Position numbers and translations under genes: made by a program
In this document: in pieces, positions 21,095 through 31,130 of the stretch
Layout of the letters: each line of letters starts with the position of its first letter
Position numbering within the stretch: the stretch's first letter is position 1
Assembly (NCBI RefSeq): GCF_907164915.1
Contig: NC_061862.1
Coordinates: 36,271,522 to 36,335,521, forward strand
Length of the DNA stretch: 64,000 bases
Direction of reading: 5' to 3'
Source of the DNA: Impatiens glandulifera
Lineage: Eukaryota; Streptophyta; Magnoliopsida; Ericales; Balsaminaceae
The notes under the pieces: generated by a model
Databases searched by the model: none
Told to the model about the DNA's origin: nothing
Seen by the model: only the letters and a program-made list of their open reading frames with translations

Positions 21095-21724
21095 TCATGC
21101 ATGCATACTGCTTACATACATAATAATGAAAAACCTGGATATATGTTCAGGGAGAAGCTCTCGCTTCTCAAACCATATTCAAATAGGCCATTGAAAATTC
21201 GAGAATGCTAACCGGGAGGAAGTCTCCGGTTAAGCCTGATCACTTCATGATGTCAAATCATGTGTATACTTACTATACGGTTGAAATGACTTGATAGAAG
21301 TGGATATATGTAATCCAAAGTTGAACAAATGTTGATGTGACTCAACATTTCTTCACAATCGGAACAAAATATCCAACTGAAACCGGTCATGGAAAATCGC
21401 CCAGTACAAATGCACTCTGGTTTCGATGGAATGAACTTTTCCGGTTAATTTGAGACAGCTAACCGCGTTTTCATGCATATCTTGAGAAATGAAGCCTGTA
21501 ATAAATAAAAACAGTCTACCGCAATCGAGATGACGACATGTGTCCATCATCAAGAGAGGGAGACTCACATCTTGTCAATAGATTTTTGTCATCATGAATA
21601 TCTTGGTAATAATTAGTTTTTGCATTGGAAATAAACATTATACACTTCAACAAGTTAAAGCCTATTAACTAATTGATGACATCACTAAGCATGCTTAACC
21701 TATTGATCTAGCTGAACCCCTGGC
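21095..21724. other. Post-pol spacer of T
   Basis: About 630 bases between RNase H and the first post-pol gene without a credible open frame. Rich in ACCGG/CCGGTT words like the T LTR. Its end leads into a TATA box at 21,725. Confidence 0.5.
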
Positions 21725-21732
21725 TATATAAA
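21725..21732 (+). promoter_or_regulatory. TATA box before post-pol ORF a
   Basis: TATATAAA 85 bases upstream of ATG 21,810, followed by a C/A/T-rich leader (CACAACTCTTCACAAAA). Distance and composition fit a plant class II core promoter. Confidence 0.5.
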
Positions 21733-21809
21733 CCACCTTCAAAACCTCACAACTCTTCACAAAATTTACTATTCACAAAACTTTCTTGAGCTCAAATTAT
21801 CTCAAGAAC

Positions 21810-22549
21810 ATGAACTCCAACTCTCTAGCAAAGAAAATTCTATTAGCTGATTTCAACTCGATCTACCAATACGAAGATCATGAGGTCAGAGAAATGTTCT
21901 TAGCCGTTGAAAGAAGCGGGCTAAGAGGGTTTCTTGAAAACAGATTCATTCTCGACTATCTAGTAGTCGAAGAATTCTTCCAGACCGCAAAGGAGGTGCA
22001 TCGAGACATAATCGTTGCACAAGTTTACGGTCAATCCTTTCTGTTCAGCGAGACGGATTTCGCTGAATACTGCAGTCTGCCCACTGAAGGGGTAACCGAT
22101 TTAACATACTCTCCGGTGACCATGGAAGAAATGTGTCATCGGTTCTCCAACTCTGACATCCCGGTTAGACTCTGGGGTGCTAAAAGCCAACTCTCTCACA
22201 AGTACCAGCTTCTTTGTGAGATTCTGGGAAAGTCCATTCTGGGCAGAGAGAAAAGTTATTACTACACCCAAAGGCTTTTCGAGATGATGATCGCCGTTAT
22301 GGTTGGGACACCGGTAAATTGGTCCTGGATCATCTTCAGCAACCTGAAGAAGATGCTTCTTTCTAACAAAACTGGCTACGCTCCTCAGCTAAGCGGTTTT
22401 TGTGCTAGCTTGGATATCCACTCCGGACCCTTCGTCACTCTCCATCCAAAGCACGTTCTCACTAAGGAGAGAGAGTCCAAGAGCTGATCGACCGATGGGA
22501 AGCAGCTAAGGCAAAGAGGAATCAAGCGGTTGGGTCATCCAATGTCTAA
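21810..22549 (+). pseudogene. Post-pol accessory ORF a of T
   Basis: No function recognised. From ATG 21,810 a frame of 225 codons runs to 22,487. A small indel in the GAGAGAGAG run near 22,468 breaks it; the other frame adds a helical tail (DRWEAAKAKRNQA) to a stop at 22,549. Shared features with ORFs b and c and with the E1 ORF: SGLRGFL (about residues 38-44), VVEEFF, a V-x-G motif followed by FSETDF-x5-LPTEG (about 85-110), LLCEILGKSI, and FEMMIAVMVGTPVNW before a NLKKM segment. Soluble, no signal peptide or membrane span. The pattern resembles the N-terminal domain annotated in databases as 'putative plant transposon protein', but that link is from memory of the motif shape and unverified. 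It could also be compared with the env-like ORFs of Sireviruses, though no fusion, coiled-coil ectodomain or TM is visible. Confidence 0.7.
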
Positions 22550-22871
22550 ATCATCTCTCATCCTTTTACCCTTTCCCAAACCGGTAATTTTGTTGTACTA
22601 CCGGTTTGGTACCCTGAATTAATGAAGATCATTTCTTTCCACTTTAGTCAAAAATCAAAATCCTAAAGTAATGACCAACATTAAATGCTCCGTATAAAAC
22701 CAAATCAAATCACTCTTGGAAACAGAAATATTCGTTTTCAAGAAGCATGTCTGATCCGATTTGACTAGACATGCCTTTATCCTCTTGAAAATTTACAAAA
22801 ACATTTATGACAAAACATAAACGGTCTGATTTTTCAAAATATCCTCATTTAATGCATCCAACCGCTCAAGC
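22550..22871. other. Spacer between post-pol ORFs a and b
   Basis: No ORF of interest. Contains two ACCGGT(A/T)(A/T) words and leads into the TATA box of ORF b. Confidence 0.5.
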
Positions 22872-22879
22872 TATAAAAA
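22872..22879 (+). promoter_or_regulatory. TATA box before post-pol ORF b
   Basis: TATAAAAA 113 bases upstream of ATG 22,985. A pyrimidine-rich leader (TTCTCTCTC, TTCTTCTC) follows. An ATG at 22,879 opens a short upstream frame that overlaps the start, which weakens the case slightly. Confidence 0.45.
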
Positions 22880-22984
22880 TGGCTCAAACCTTCATCTTCA
22901 AACACGCTTCCATTACTATTCTCTCTCTAAAGCTTGAAAGCTCAAATAACTTCCCTTCGATTCTCATTTCTTCTCTTTTCCAGA

Positions 22985-23746
22985 ATGTCTGCTGAACTAA
23001 GAAACACAATCGTCATCAACTTCGAAGAAGTAAAAGATGGCCGGTTTCACGATACCATCTTTCAACCGATCATAGAATCGGGGCTTCAAAAATTCCTTGA
23101 AGGCTCAAACACCATCCTTGTAGAGGAAGTGTGCGAGTTCTTCAACAATGGGCACATTCTCGATGATGGTAGTATAAGGACCATCGTTGACGGAAGATTT
23201 GTTTGGATTACCGAAGAACATTTTTCTGCTTTCTTCCACCTTCCAACCGAAGGGTTCTCTGACTTTCCGATGCCATTCTTTCCGGCTAAGGAAGACTTCG
23301 GCTTTATGTTCTCCTCTTCCATCGAACCGGTCAAAGACCACGGGAAGAAGGAAAAACTCGCCCCTCACTATCAAGTCTTTCATGATTTGGTTCAGCGGTC
23401 TATCATGGGCCGAATGCCAAACCAAAACTATAACCGGGAGGAATTCGACATCATGATAGCCATCATCCGCAAATCGGCAATCAACTGGTCCTCCTATCTA
23501 TTCAAAAACCTGAAGCAGCTCATAACCGCTTCAAGGGGAAGGGTCGGTTTCGCTCCACAAATCTCTCGATTTTTGGAGGCTCAACGCCGCAACCTTGGGC
23601 CCGGTGTTCCTGTCGGACCGGCCAACACTATGACTCTATCCATGCTAAATAGATGGATTTCAAGGATTAAGAAACGAACATCCGAAAACACTGTGTCCAA
23701 GTGGCTTGACAGAATGGTGGAAGGGGACTGGGTCGATCTAAACTAA
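22985..23746 (+). CDS. Post-pol accessory ORF b of T, intact
   Basis: An uninterrupted frame of 253 codons, the only undamaged long protein frame in T. ATG 22,985 was chosen because it aligns with the start of ORF c and the E1 ORF. Shared domain: INFEEV near the N-terminus, ESGLQKFL (about 31-38), LVEEVCEFF, VDGRFVWITEEHFSAFF, LPTEGFSDF, LVQRSIMGR, FDIMIAIIRKSAINW, LFKNLKQL, GFAPQISRFLEAQ. The C-terminus is basic and helical (RWISRIKKRTSEN). No signal peptide or membrane span. Same length class as the E1 ORF (254 codons) and homologous to it, so the ORF family is shared by two retrotransposon families. Function unknown. Confidence 0.75.
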   Translation: MSAELRNTIVINFEEVKDGRFHDTIFQPIIESGLQKFLEGSNTILVEEVCEFFNNGHILDDGSIRTIVDGRFVWITEEHFSAFFHLPTEGFSDFPMPFFPAKEDFGFMFSSSIEPVKDHGKKEKLAPHYQVFHDLVQRSIMGRMPNQNYNREEFDIMIAIIRKSAINWSSYLFKNLKQLITASRGRVGFAPQISRFLEAQRRNLGPGVPVGPANTMTLSMLNRWISRIKKRTSENTVSKWLDRMVEGDWVDLN

Positions 23747-24137
23747 GTTATTTGTTTTTTTCTTTCCGGTTTTTGGTCATTTTATTGTACGACCGAAAAC
23801 CGCTTCATTTACTCTTTCGGACTTATTTATAAAATTCTCTAATTATTAAAAGTCTCCGGTTATTCAATATCCTTCTTTCCAGTTTTGAAATCAATAAACA
23901 TAAGACTTCATGTTAAACGAAACTTCCGGTTAACAAAGCTTCTGGTAAATCAGAATCTTAAGCAAAAATGAAAAGTTTGAAAAACTTACCGCCCACAGTT
24001 TTACCACACAAAATTTACCGCCCATTGTTTTCTCCGCATTTACCGCCGAAAGTTACTGCAGTAACTTTTGGAGGGAAAATTGGCGCCAAAATATTATCAA
24101 GTGACGGTTCGTCTTCCAATCGTTCGAAACCGGCTCC
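23747..24137. other. Spacer between post-pol ORFs b and c
   Basis: Contains repeated TTACCGCC words (23,985-24,055) and an E2F-like palindrome TTGGCGCCAAAA at 24,080-24,091 just before the TATA box of ORF c. No coding frame. Confidence 0.45.
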
Positions 24138-24145
24138 TATATAAG
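24138..24145 (+). promoter_or_regulatory. TATA box before post-pol ORF c
   Basis: TATATAAG 125 bases upstream of ATG 24,263, followed by a strongly pyrimidine-rich leader (CGCTTTCTCTCTCT) typical of plant 5' UTRs. Confidence 0.5.
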
Positions 24146-24262
24146 TTCAGATCAGTTCATTTTCTACATACGCTTTCTCTCTCTAAAAACTCTCAAATCT
24201 TCAAAGCCTCTCTAACTTTCGTTCATCGCTGTTCTTCATCTTTTTCCTTCACAAGATCAAAC

Positions 24263-27184
24263 ATGGCTCTAGGTAAAATACCTTTTCAATGGATGTTGCA
24301 GGTCGATTTCAACAACATCGACGAACACGCCGGGGAGGAAAACAAGGTTGTGCTTCAATCTCTACGGGATTCAGGACTGGAAACGTTCTTGTTTGGTCCG
24401 TTCGTCGTGCACCCGATGGCAGTTATGGAGTTTCTAGCGACGACGACTTTAACGAAAAGGAAAGTCTCCGCCACCGTCAACGGCAAAGAGATTCACATCA
24501 CGGAGGAGCTTTTCTCTAAAGCACTAGGTTTGCCGAACACCGGTTTGGACTTCAAGACTGACCTGACCGCTGCAGAATCTAATGCGGTCCGGTTAGTGAT
24601 ATCAGCTGACGATCAGGATCTGGTGATTCACTCAAGCCGGAAGAACAAACTGAAACTGGAGTTCAAATGGTTGCTGAACATCATCTCTCGTTCGATTTAG
24701 GGTAGAGGAGGTAACTTCGATAACCTGACGAAACTTAAGCTGAAAATGATGATGGCTATTGTTCGCGGTGACAAGATAGATTGGGGAGACGTTATCTTCA
24801 AACAGTTCTGTGAGATGGTGATACAGAAGGATGGCCGGGTTCAGGCCTTCGCAATGCAAATCGTCAAAATTCTTAAGTTCCTTAATGTGGAACTTGGTGA
24901 AGGTGAACCGCTCTCACCCAATAACATTCTCAACTCCAAGCAAATGAGTAAGAAGACTGACAAAGCGGTTAAGCCGAAGACTTCCAGAACGGAGTCTTCA
25001 AAGGGGATCAGTTCTTCCGCTCTGGCTGAAGAAGGTTCAAAACAAGAAAAACCGAAGAGGAAGGCGGTTCAAGCTGAAGCCTCCCAGAAGAAGAAGGGAA
25101 GGAAGAAGTCGTCCGCAAAGAAGAGCTCCAACAAGTCGGCTGACTCCGAGAAAACCCTTTCATCGGACAATTCGCCGAAGAGAACTGGGGACGTCTTCCA
25201 GCCCATCCCCATCAACACCGTTCGTCCCATCAATGTTGACTCTCCATCACCAAGGCAAACCGAACCCTCGGGGAGCCACGAAACCGAGTCAACATCAAAG
25301 GAGGAAGCAGAGGTTAGTATTCACTCTGAACACTCCAAGTCCCCCAACAAAAACATCGATGAGGTAATGGCCAATGTAGGTTTAAATACCTCAGAAGTCA
25401 TTGTGGACGTAGTCCAAAACATTGCTTAGGAAACCGAAGACGATGTGTCATTTCGTCTTAAGCCAGCTGATCAGGTTGAGATACCCGGTCAAAGTGAAAG
25501 TCACTCGGTCGAAGAAACGGCCAAAACTGTGAACATCACCCCTCCGGCTCAGGAGGGCAATACTGAAGAAAAGGAACCATCCGGTTCAGCGGGGAACAAG
25601 TCAGTTCCAATCGATACAACGATCCAATCGGCTCAAGATGGGCCAGCAGACTCAACAATCATACCTGAAGGGCCAGTTCAGGTTAACAAGGGAAAAGAGG
25701 TTTTATTCGAAGATTCCACGGTAAAGGGAAAAAGTGTTCTGCAAACCGGCTCCCAACCTGAGATTATAACCGAGGCCGAGGTCGCCTTTTCCGCAGAAGA
25801 AGAGGAGGAGATGTTTGAGGGGCTAATTAGGGATATGGACAAAGATGCCAGTGAGTTGATATCACCATACCACTTATGGGTAAAGCTCCGTTGTGAGACA
25901 AAGTTGTCAGATATGATCCTGGAGATGAGCGGTAACAAACACTAGGAGAAACTCTTAGAATTAGAAGAATTGGCTCTCAAACTGGCAAATAACAATGTTA
26001 TCCAAGCCGCATTCAGCAAAACCACGGTGATTCACGAATACGCTCGGTTACACGCAGTAGAAGACGCATTAAGTGAGGCAGAAGGAGCAACCTTAATTCC
26101 AATCGAAGCAAAAATGTTTCAACGGTTTCACCCAGTGCGGGAAAAGCTCCTTAAGAGCGTTGACCGACTCGACGCAAAATGGAGAAACGATTACAGACAT
26201 CACTTAACTCATGCCAATCTATATCAAAGCCAGCCTTTCTTTGCTGTCGGGGAGACATCCATGACAACAGAAAACTGGGGAAATAATCCTCCACAAACTG
26301 ATAAGGCTCCAGAACTTGAGCAGGTAAAGTAGGTGGTGATCGATACAATTGAGTCCTGCATTGGGAACTACAGCATTGCAACCGATGAGAAGATTGCAAC
26401 AGTTGAAGCCAACCTGTCGAACACTATCCGGGGATCCGTTCAAACCGAAATGGCCAACACCGCTCAAACAACGATCAGGTCTATGATAGATGAAGCCGTG
26501 CAAACTTCTGTCAAATCACTAATCGCAGAATCCGTTCAAACCGCAACCGCTCCCTTAGTCGATATGTTGCAGGCTATGGCTGTTCAAATTGGGGAGTTGT
26601 CTAAACTTCAAGTGAGCTAAACTCAAGAGCAAATCAATTCTGACGCCGAAACCGCAAAGAAGCTGCAAGACGAAGAAAGGGAGAGGGAACGGTTAAGGAA
26701 GGAACTTGAAGACAAAGATCATGCGCTTGCCAAGCAGTGTAATGAGGAAGAACAAGCATCTCTCCAGGAACCCATACTGGCTCAACCCTCGCACGCTATG
26801 AATACAAGGAATAAGAACAAGCGAAAGCCGGTTGCAAAGGTGATGAAGCGGGCAGAACAAAACAGTCAAAGAGTGATCGAACCAGTCGGGCTGAACGTGC
26901 AACCTCTTGACGAATAAGAAGAAGAGGACATCGAAGAACTCAACCGGCAACCCCAAGTTCAAGACCGATTATTGCTCAAACATCTCGACCACCAAAACCA
27001 GCCTGTGCCGGTTTTGGATTCGGAAAAAGAACTCCCGGCATCTCAAGTGTATTTGCCGGATGGCGAATTGACGCTGAAAGAAGAGACAGGGAATGGAAGG
27101 CAAGGGAAGAAGAAGAAAGAAGGCGGAAGGAAAAAGAACTTGAAAAGGGGGACCATCCAAACCTTAGTTTCCTGTCTTTCTTAA
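24263..27184 (+). pseudogene. Post-pol accessory ORF c of T, long form with charged coiled-coil tail
   Basis: One reading frame of 973 codons with no frameshift but six stops: TAG at 24,698, 25,427, 25,943 and 26,330, TAA at 26,618 and 26,915. The first 210 residues carry the shared domain (VDFNNID, DSGLETFLFG, VNGKEIHITEELFSKALGLP, KLKMMMAIVRGDKIDW). Then follow a Lys/Ser-rich, possibly nuclear-targeting stretch (QKKKGRKKSSAKKSS, about 25,085), an acidic low-complexity region, a conserved-looking block (RFHPVREKLLKSVDRLDAKW, about 26,120), repeated Ala/Thr heptad-like helices (QTEMANTAQTTIRSMID), a Glu/Arg coiled coil (KLQDEERERERLRKELEDKD, about 26,660) and a second basic tail. The stops look like point decay of a once long protein. 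Function unknown. Confidence 0.7.
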
Positions 27185-27335
27185 GAACAATTTATTTATG
27201 TTTGTTTTTGTTTCATAACTCAGCAGCTTTTATCTTACTTTGAAGTTACTATCTCTCCTTAAATATCCTTTGAAAAATCAATACATGTTTTGAAAAAAAA
27301 TTTCTTAAGCAGAAAAACTTCAAAAAGGGAGAAAT
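27185..27335 (+). mobile_element. 3' untranslated end of T with polypurine tract
   Basis: AT-rich tail after ORF c. AAAAAGGGAGAAAT (27,322-27,335) is the polypurine tract, directly followed by TGTTAAAC of the 3' LTR. Confidence 0.75.
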
Positions 27336-28631
27336 TGTTAAACAGATTTTTAAAACCGGCCATACATTACAAGTTTTGAATATTTATTCTAAATAATCAA
27401 AAAGAGAAAAATTGATAGAAAAATTAAGTAAAGTTAATTTTTGGAGCCGGCCAGGGGAACTAAACAATTATTAACTTTTATGTGCAGGAACAGATCGAAC
27501 TATATAAACCGGCTGGAGCCTTATAAACCGGCTGTTGAACACTTCAAAGAAATCCAGTTCCAAGTGATCAAGTCAAGATCAGAGGAACTGGTTTTTACTC
27601 TTCCAAGAGACCGACTAGCAAAGACAAGTTTTACATTCCAGCCGGACTATACTATCTAAGAAACAAACCGGAAACTACAATCTACAGAAGTGACGTAATA
27701 TGACGAAATAGACGTGTCTCGAAGGGATAAAAGAAGATAAGATCCGATCAGAATCATGCGAGGAAAGCAATGATGATTTACTGATCCGACGTTGACAATC
27801 GGAAGGTGCATGCCTGACACGTGTCCGAATCTACAAACCGGCAACGTCATCTTTATCTGAGGAGTGTCTGCATACTTGCGAAGTGTTGAGGAAGTAGAAA
27901 CGTGCAAGCAACCTCCCTGCACAGGCGTGATGCTGGATCAACCAATCCCACGGTGAGAGAAGAATATGACCGTTGGGATCTTCCTTGCTATAAAAGGAAG
28001 ACGAAGCGACCTCATTCAGAGATAACAAGCGAACACATAAAACGAACAAGCGACACAAGTTACGAAAATCTTAGAGAGATATAGAAATCTTACGAACGAT
28101 CCAAAACCGGTGTGTCATAAACCGGAAGATTTGTGTGTGTGTTTGTGTTGTAGTTGTATTACATCAAGAGTGAGTTGGTGTAACCGGCGAGTAGCGAGTT
28201 GGGCTCGACCGACATTGTAATTACTGTAACTTTGAAAGTTAGTGGAGATCCTTCTCATAACTTGAGAAGAAGGGGTGACGTAGGAGGGTTTGCTCCGAAC
28301 ATCCATAAAAAAATCTTGTCTCGTGTTATTTAATGCTTACTCACTTAACCTAACAAAAATCAATCTTACTCCTTATATCAAAAATCGGTCCACTCATATC
28401 TCTAAAACCTACTCCTTCTAAACATCATCTAAATCGCATACGTTGTTTCAGACTGAAACAGACATTTCCGCCCTTGAACCCGGTTCAAAAGTCTGTGACA
28501 GTTTGTGAAGTGCTGAGAACGGTCATAGTCTCTAATCGGACTATCACCAAAGTGTTGTGTGTGTTGTAAGCGGCCACCCTTCCTGAAACCGGAAACACCC
28601 CGGTACTCCAAGGGCGTCCCCGATCCTAACA
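27336..28631 (+). repeat. 3' LTR of copia element T
   Basis: 1296 bp, TGTTAAACAGA...CGATCCTAACA, nearly identical to the 5' LTR. Hairpin module at about 28,249-28,480. Followed by GACGTAAACAATA of the M LTR. GACGT also occurs left of T at 15,873, so it may be the original 5-bp target duplication. Confidence 0.85.
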
Positions 28632-28873
28632 GACGTAAACAATAGATTATTATTGATTTAACGTGGTTCACCAAAATAGAACTTGGCTACGTCCACCTAA
28701 AAGAGAGAGATTATTATTGAGAAGGTTGTTTTACAGAGATGATATGACAAACTAAGGTTATAACACGAGTTTGTATAACACGCGGTCCCCTGAAACCCTA
28801 ATACAGAAACCCTAACAAATAGAGAATTAGGCCGGCCCATTAAGAAGGCCCAACTATTCAAGTCTATTCAACA
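28632..28873 (-). repeat. Main part of the 3' LTR of minus-strand copia element M
   Basis: Read on the minus strand this starts TGTTGAATAGACTTGAA right after a polypurine tract (complement of 28,874-28,886, CAAGGTGGAGATT). It contains the common plant copia LTR string AACGTGGTTCACCAAA and, with the 24 bases left of T at 15,849-15,872, forms a short LTR of about 266 bp interrupted by T. Confidence 0.7.
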
Positions 28874-28907
28874 AATCTCCACCTTGACTTGAATTCTCTT
28901 AAATGTC

Positions 28908-29295
28908 CCAAGTGCATTAGTCAATGCCCAGATCTTCCAAATACATTCGTCAATGTCAGATAGCCCAGATGCACTCGTCGGTGTCGGATGGCCCAGATGC
29001 ACTCGCCGGTGCCGGATGGCCCAGATGCACTCGCCGGTGCCGGATGGCCCAGATGCACTCGCCGGTGCCGGATGGCCCAGATGCACTCGTCGGTACCAAA
29101 TGGCCCAGATGTATTAGTCAATACTAGATGGCCCAGATGCATTCGTCAATATCAGATGGCCTAGATGCATTAGTCAATGCCCAGATGCATTAGTCAATGC
29201 CCAAATGACCCAGATACATTAGTCAATGCCCAGATGGCCCAGATGCATTAGTCAATGCCCAGATGGCCCAGATACATTAGTCAATGCCCAGATGT
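28908..29295. repeat. 28-bp minisatellite in the 3' untranslated region of M
   Basis: Tandem 28-base units (GATGGCCCAGATGCACTCG plus a 9-base variable part), four nearly perfect in the centre and decaying on both sides into shorter GCCCAGATGCATTAGTCAAT units. Unit length is not a multiple of three, so the Pro/Ala/Gly-rich frames here are not coding. It lies between RNase H and the polypurine tract of M. Confidence 0.85.
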
Positions 29296-29339
29296 TCAAT
29301 CTTCTCTATCTCTCTCTTCTAAAGTTTCCCCTAGGGAAA

Positions 29340-31117
29340 CTAACAGTTTCTGACGATAAGTAAGTCCAAACAATGTTGGAACTTGCTATGAGGAACTGGC
29401 TTGGTGAACATATCAGCATGATTGTCAGCAGTTCCTACCTTTTTCACCTTTATCCTCTTCTCAGTCCTTAGGAAATGATATCGCACGTCAATATGCTTAG
29501 TCCGTTCATGATGAACTTGATCTTTGGCTAAGCATATAACACTCAGACTATCACAGAAGACAGTTGTTTGATCATGATGTAGGCCCAGATCACTAATTAG
29601 TCCTTTCAGCCATATTCCCTCTTTAGCAGCTTCTGTTAATTCCATGTACTCTGCTTCTGTTGTAGACATAGTCACAGTAGGTTGCAGAGTCGCTTTCTAA
29701 CTAACAACTGAGCCCCCAAGAGTAAATACATAACCAATCATAGATCTTCTACTATCAATGTCTCTAGCATAATCAGAATCTGAATACCCAGTAATCAGAC
29801 ATTGTGTATCACCTCCATATATGATACCAACATCAAAAGTTCCCCGTAGATACCTGAATATCCTCTTCACAGCTTGCCAATACTCCTTCCCTGGTTGTAC
29901 CATAAATCTGCTCACAACACTCACTGCCTGTGTCAGATCTGGTCTTGTACAACAAACCATAACATACATCAAACTCCCTACTGCACTAGAATAAGGAACT
30001 CGAGTCATATATTTTTTTCTTCATCTATCTAAGGAGTAAACAAAGTAGTAAGATGAATATTAGCAGCACAGGGTGTATCTATAGGTTTAGCTGATGACAT
30101 CCCAAACTTTGACAACACCTTCTCAATGTAACCTTTTTGTGATAAGAAAAGTTTCTTCTGAACTCTATCTCTAAGAATCTCCATTCCTAGAATTTTCCAA
30201 GCTGTTCCTAGATCTTTCATCTCAAACTCAGCATTTAGAAGATTCTTTAGCTTCTGAACATCTGTTTTGCTCTTTGTTGCTACCAACATGTCATCTCAAT
30301 ACATGACTAGGTAGATGAATGAGTCATCCTTCAACTTGTTGTAATACACACAACAATCATATGCACTCCTCTTGTAGTTAAAATACATCATAAAGTTGTC
30401 AAACCTCTTATACCACTGCCTTAGAGACTGTTTAAGTCCGTATAAAGACTTCTTCAAGTTACAAACATATTTTTCCTTTCCTGGAACTTAGAAACCTTTT
30501 GGCTGAGTCATGTATATTTCTTCCTCTAACTCTTCATGTAGAAAGACTGTTTTCACATCAAGTTGTTCGAACTCCAAATCATGATGTGTCACTATTGCTA
30601 GTAACACCCTAATAGAAGTATGTTTGACTACTAGTGAGAAAATTTCGTTATAGTCTACTCCCTCCTTCTGATTGAACCCCCTTGCAACAACTCGAGCCTT
30701 AAACTTGACTCCTTCAATAACTGTTATACCTTCCTTTTTCTTGAAAACCCATTTGCAGGTAATAACCTTTCTCCCTGTAGGCAAAGAGACTAACTCCCAA
30801 GTATGATTTTTGTGAAGTGATTCCATCTCATCTCCCATTGTTGTGAACCACTGGGCAGCTTCAAACCCGGATACAGCTTCTTTGTAAGTGGTTGGTACAA
30901 ACGTATTCACTTCCTCCTCAGCAACCTGTAGTGCATAACCAACCATATCTTCATAACTGTATCTTTGAGGTGGTCTAACTCCAATCCTCCTTAACCGACC
31001 TTCAACTACACTCTCATTAATAACTTCAGAAGGTTGAGAATCTAATTGTTCAAACTCTGGCAGCTGACCCTCAACGTGGGGTTCTTTTTCCTTTTGTAAA
31101 GTAGTTTCTAACTCCAC
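29340..31117 (-). pseudogene. Copia reverse transcriptase and RNase H of M, 5'-truncated
   Basis: Minus-strand pol of a Tork/Tnt1-type copia element in four pieces. 31,117-30,488 is the integrase-RT linker and RT start (TYKEAVSGFEAAQWFTTMGD, KWVFKKKEG, LDVKTVFLHEELEEEIYM). RT then continues (KKSLYGLKQSLRQWYKRF) to the catalytic box, which reads Y-stop-D-D near 30,300, then 30,289-30,029. 30,008-29,697 is the RT end (TRPDLTQAVSVVSRFM) with frameshift, and 29,675-29,340 is RNase H (STTEAEYMELTEAAKEGIWL, KHIDVRYHFLR). Gag, protease and integrase are absent. M is cut at about 31,130 where the right direct repeat starts. Confidence 0.85.
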
Positions 31118-31130
31118 CTGTTTGTTAGCA

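Noticed and set aside
21786..27184. Retroviral-type envelope gene
   Set aside because: Position after pol fits the env-like ORFs of Sireviruses, but none of the frames has a signal peptide, a membrane anchor or a fusion-peptide-like stretch.
28868..29142. Pro/Ala/Gly-rich proteins in the GC-rich repeat
   Set aside because: Unit length of 28 is not a multiple of three and several frames are open only because of repeat composition.
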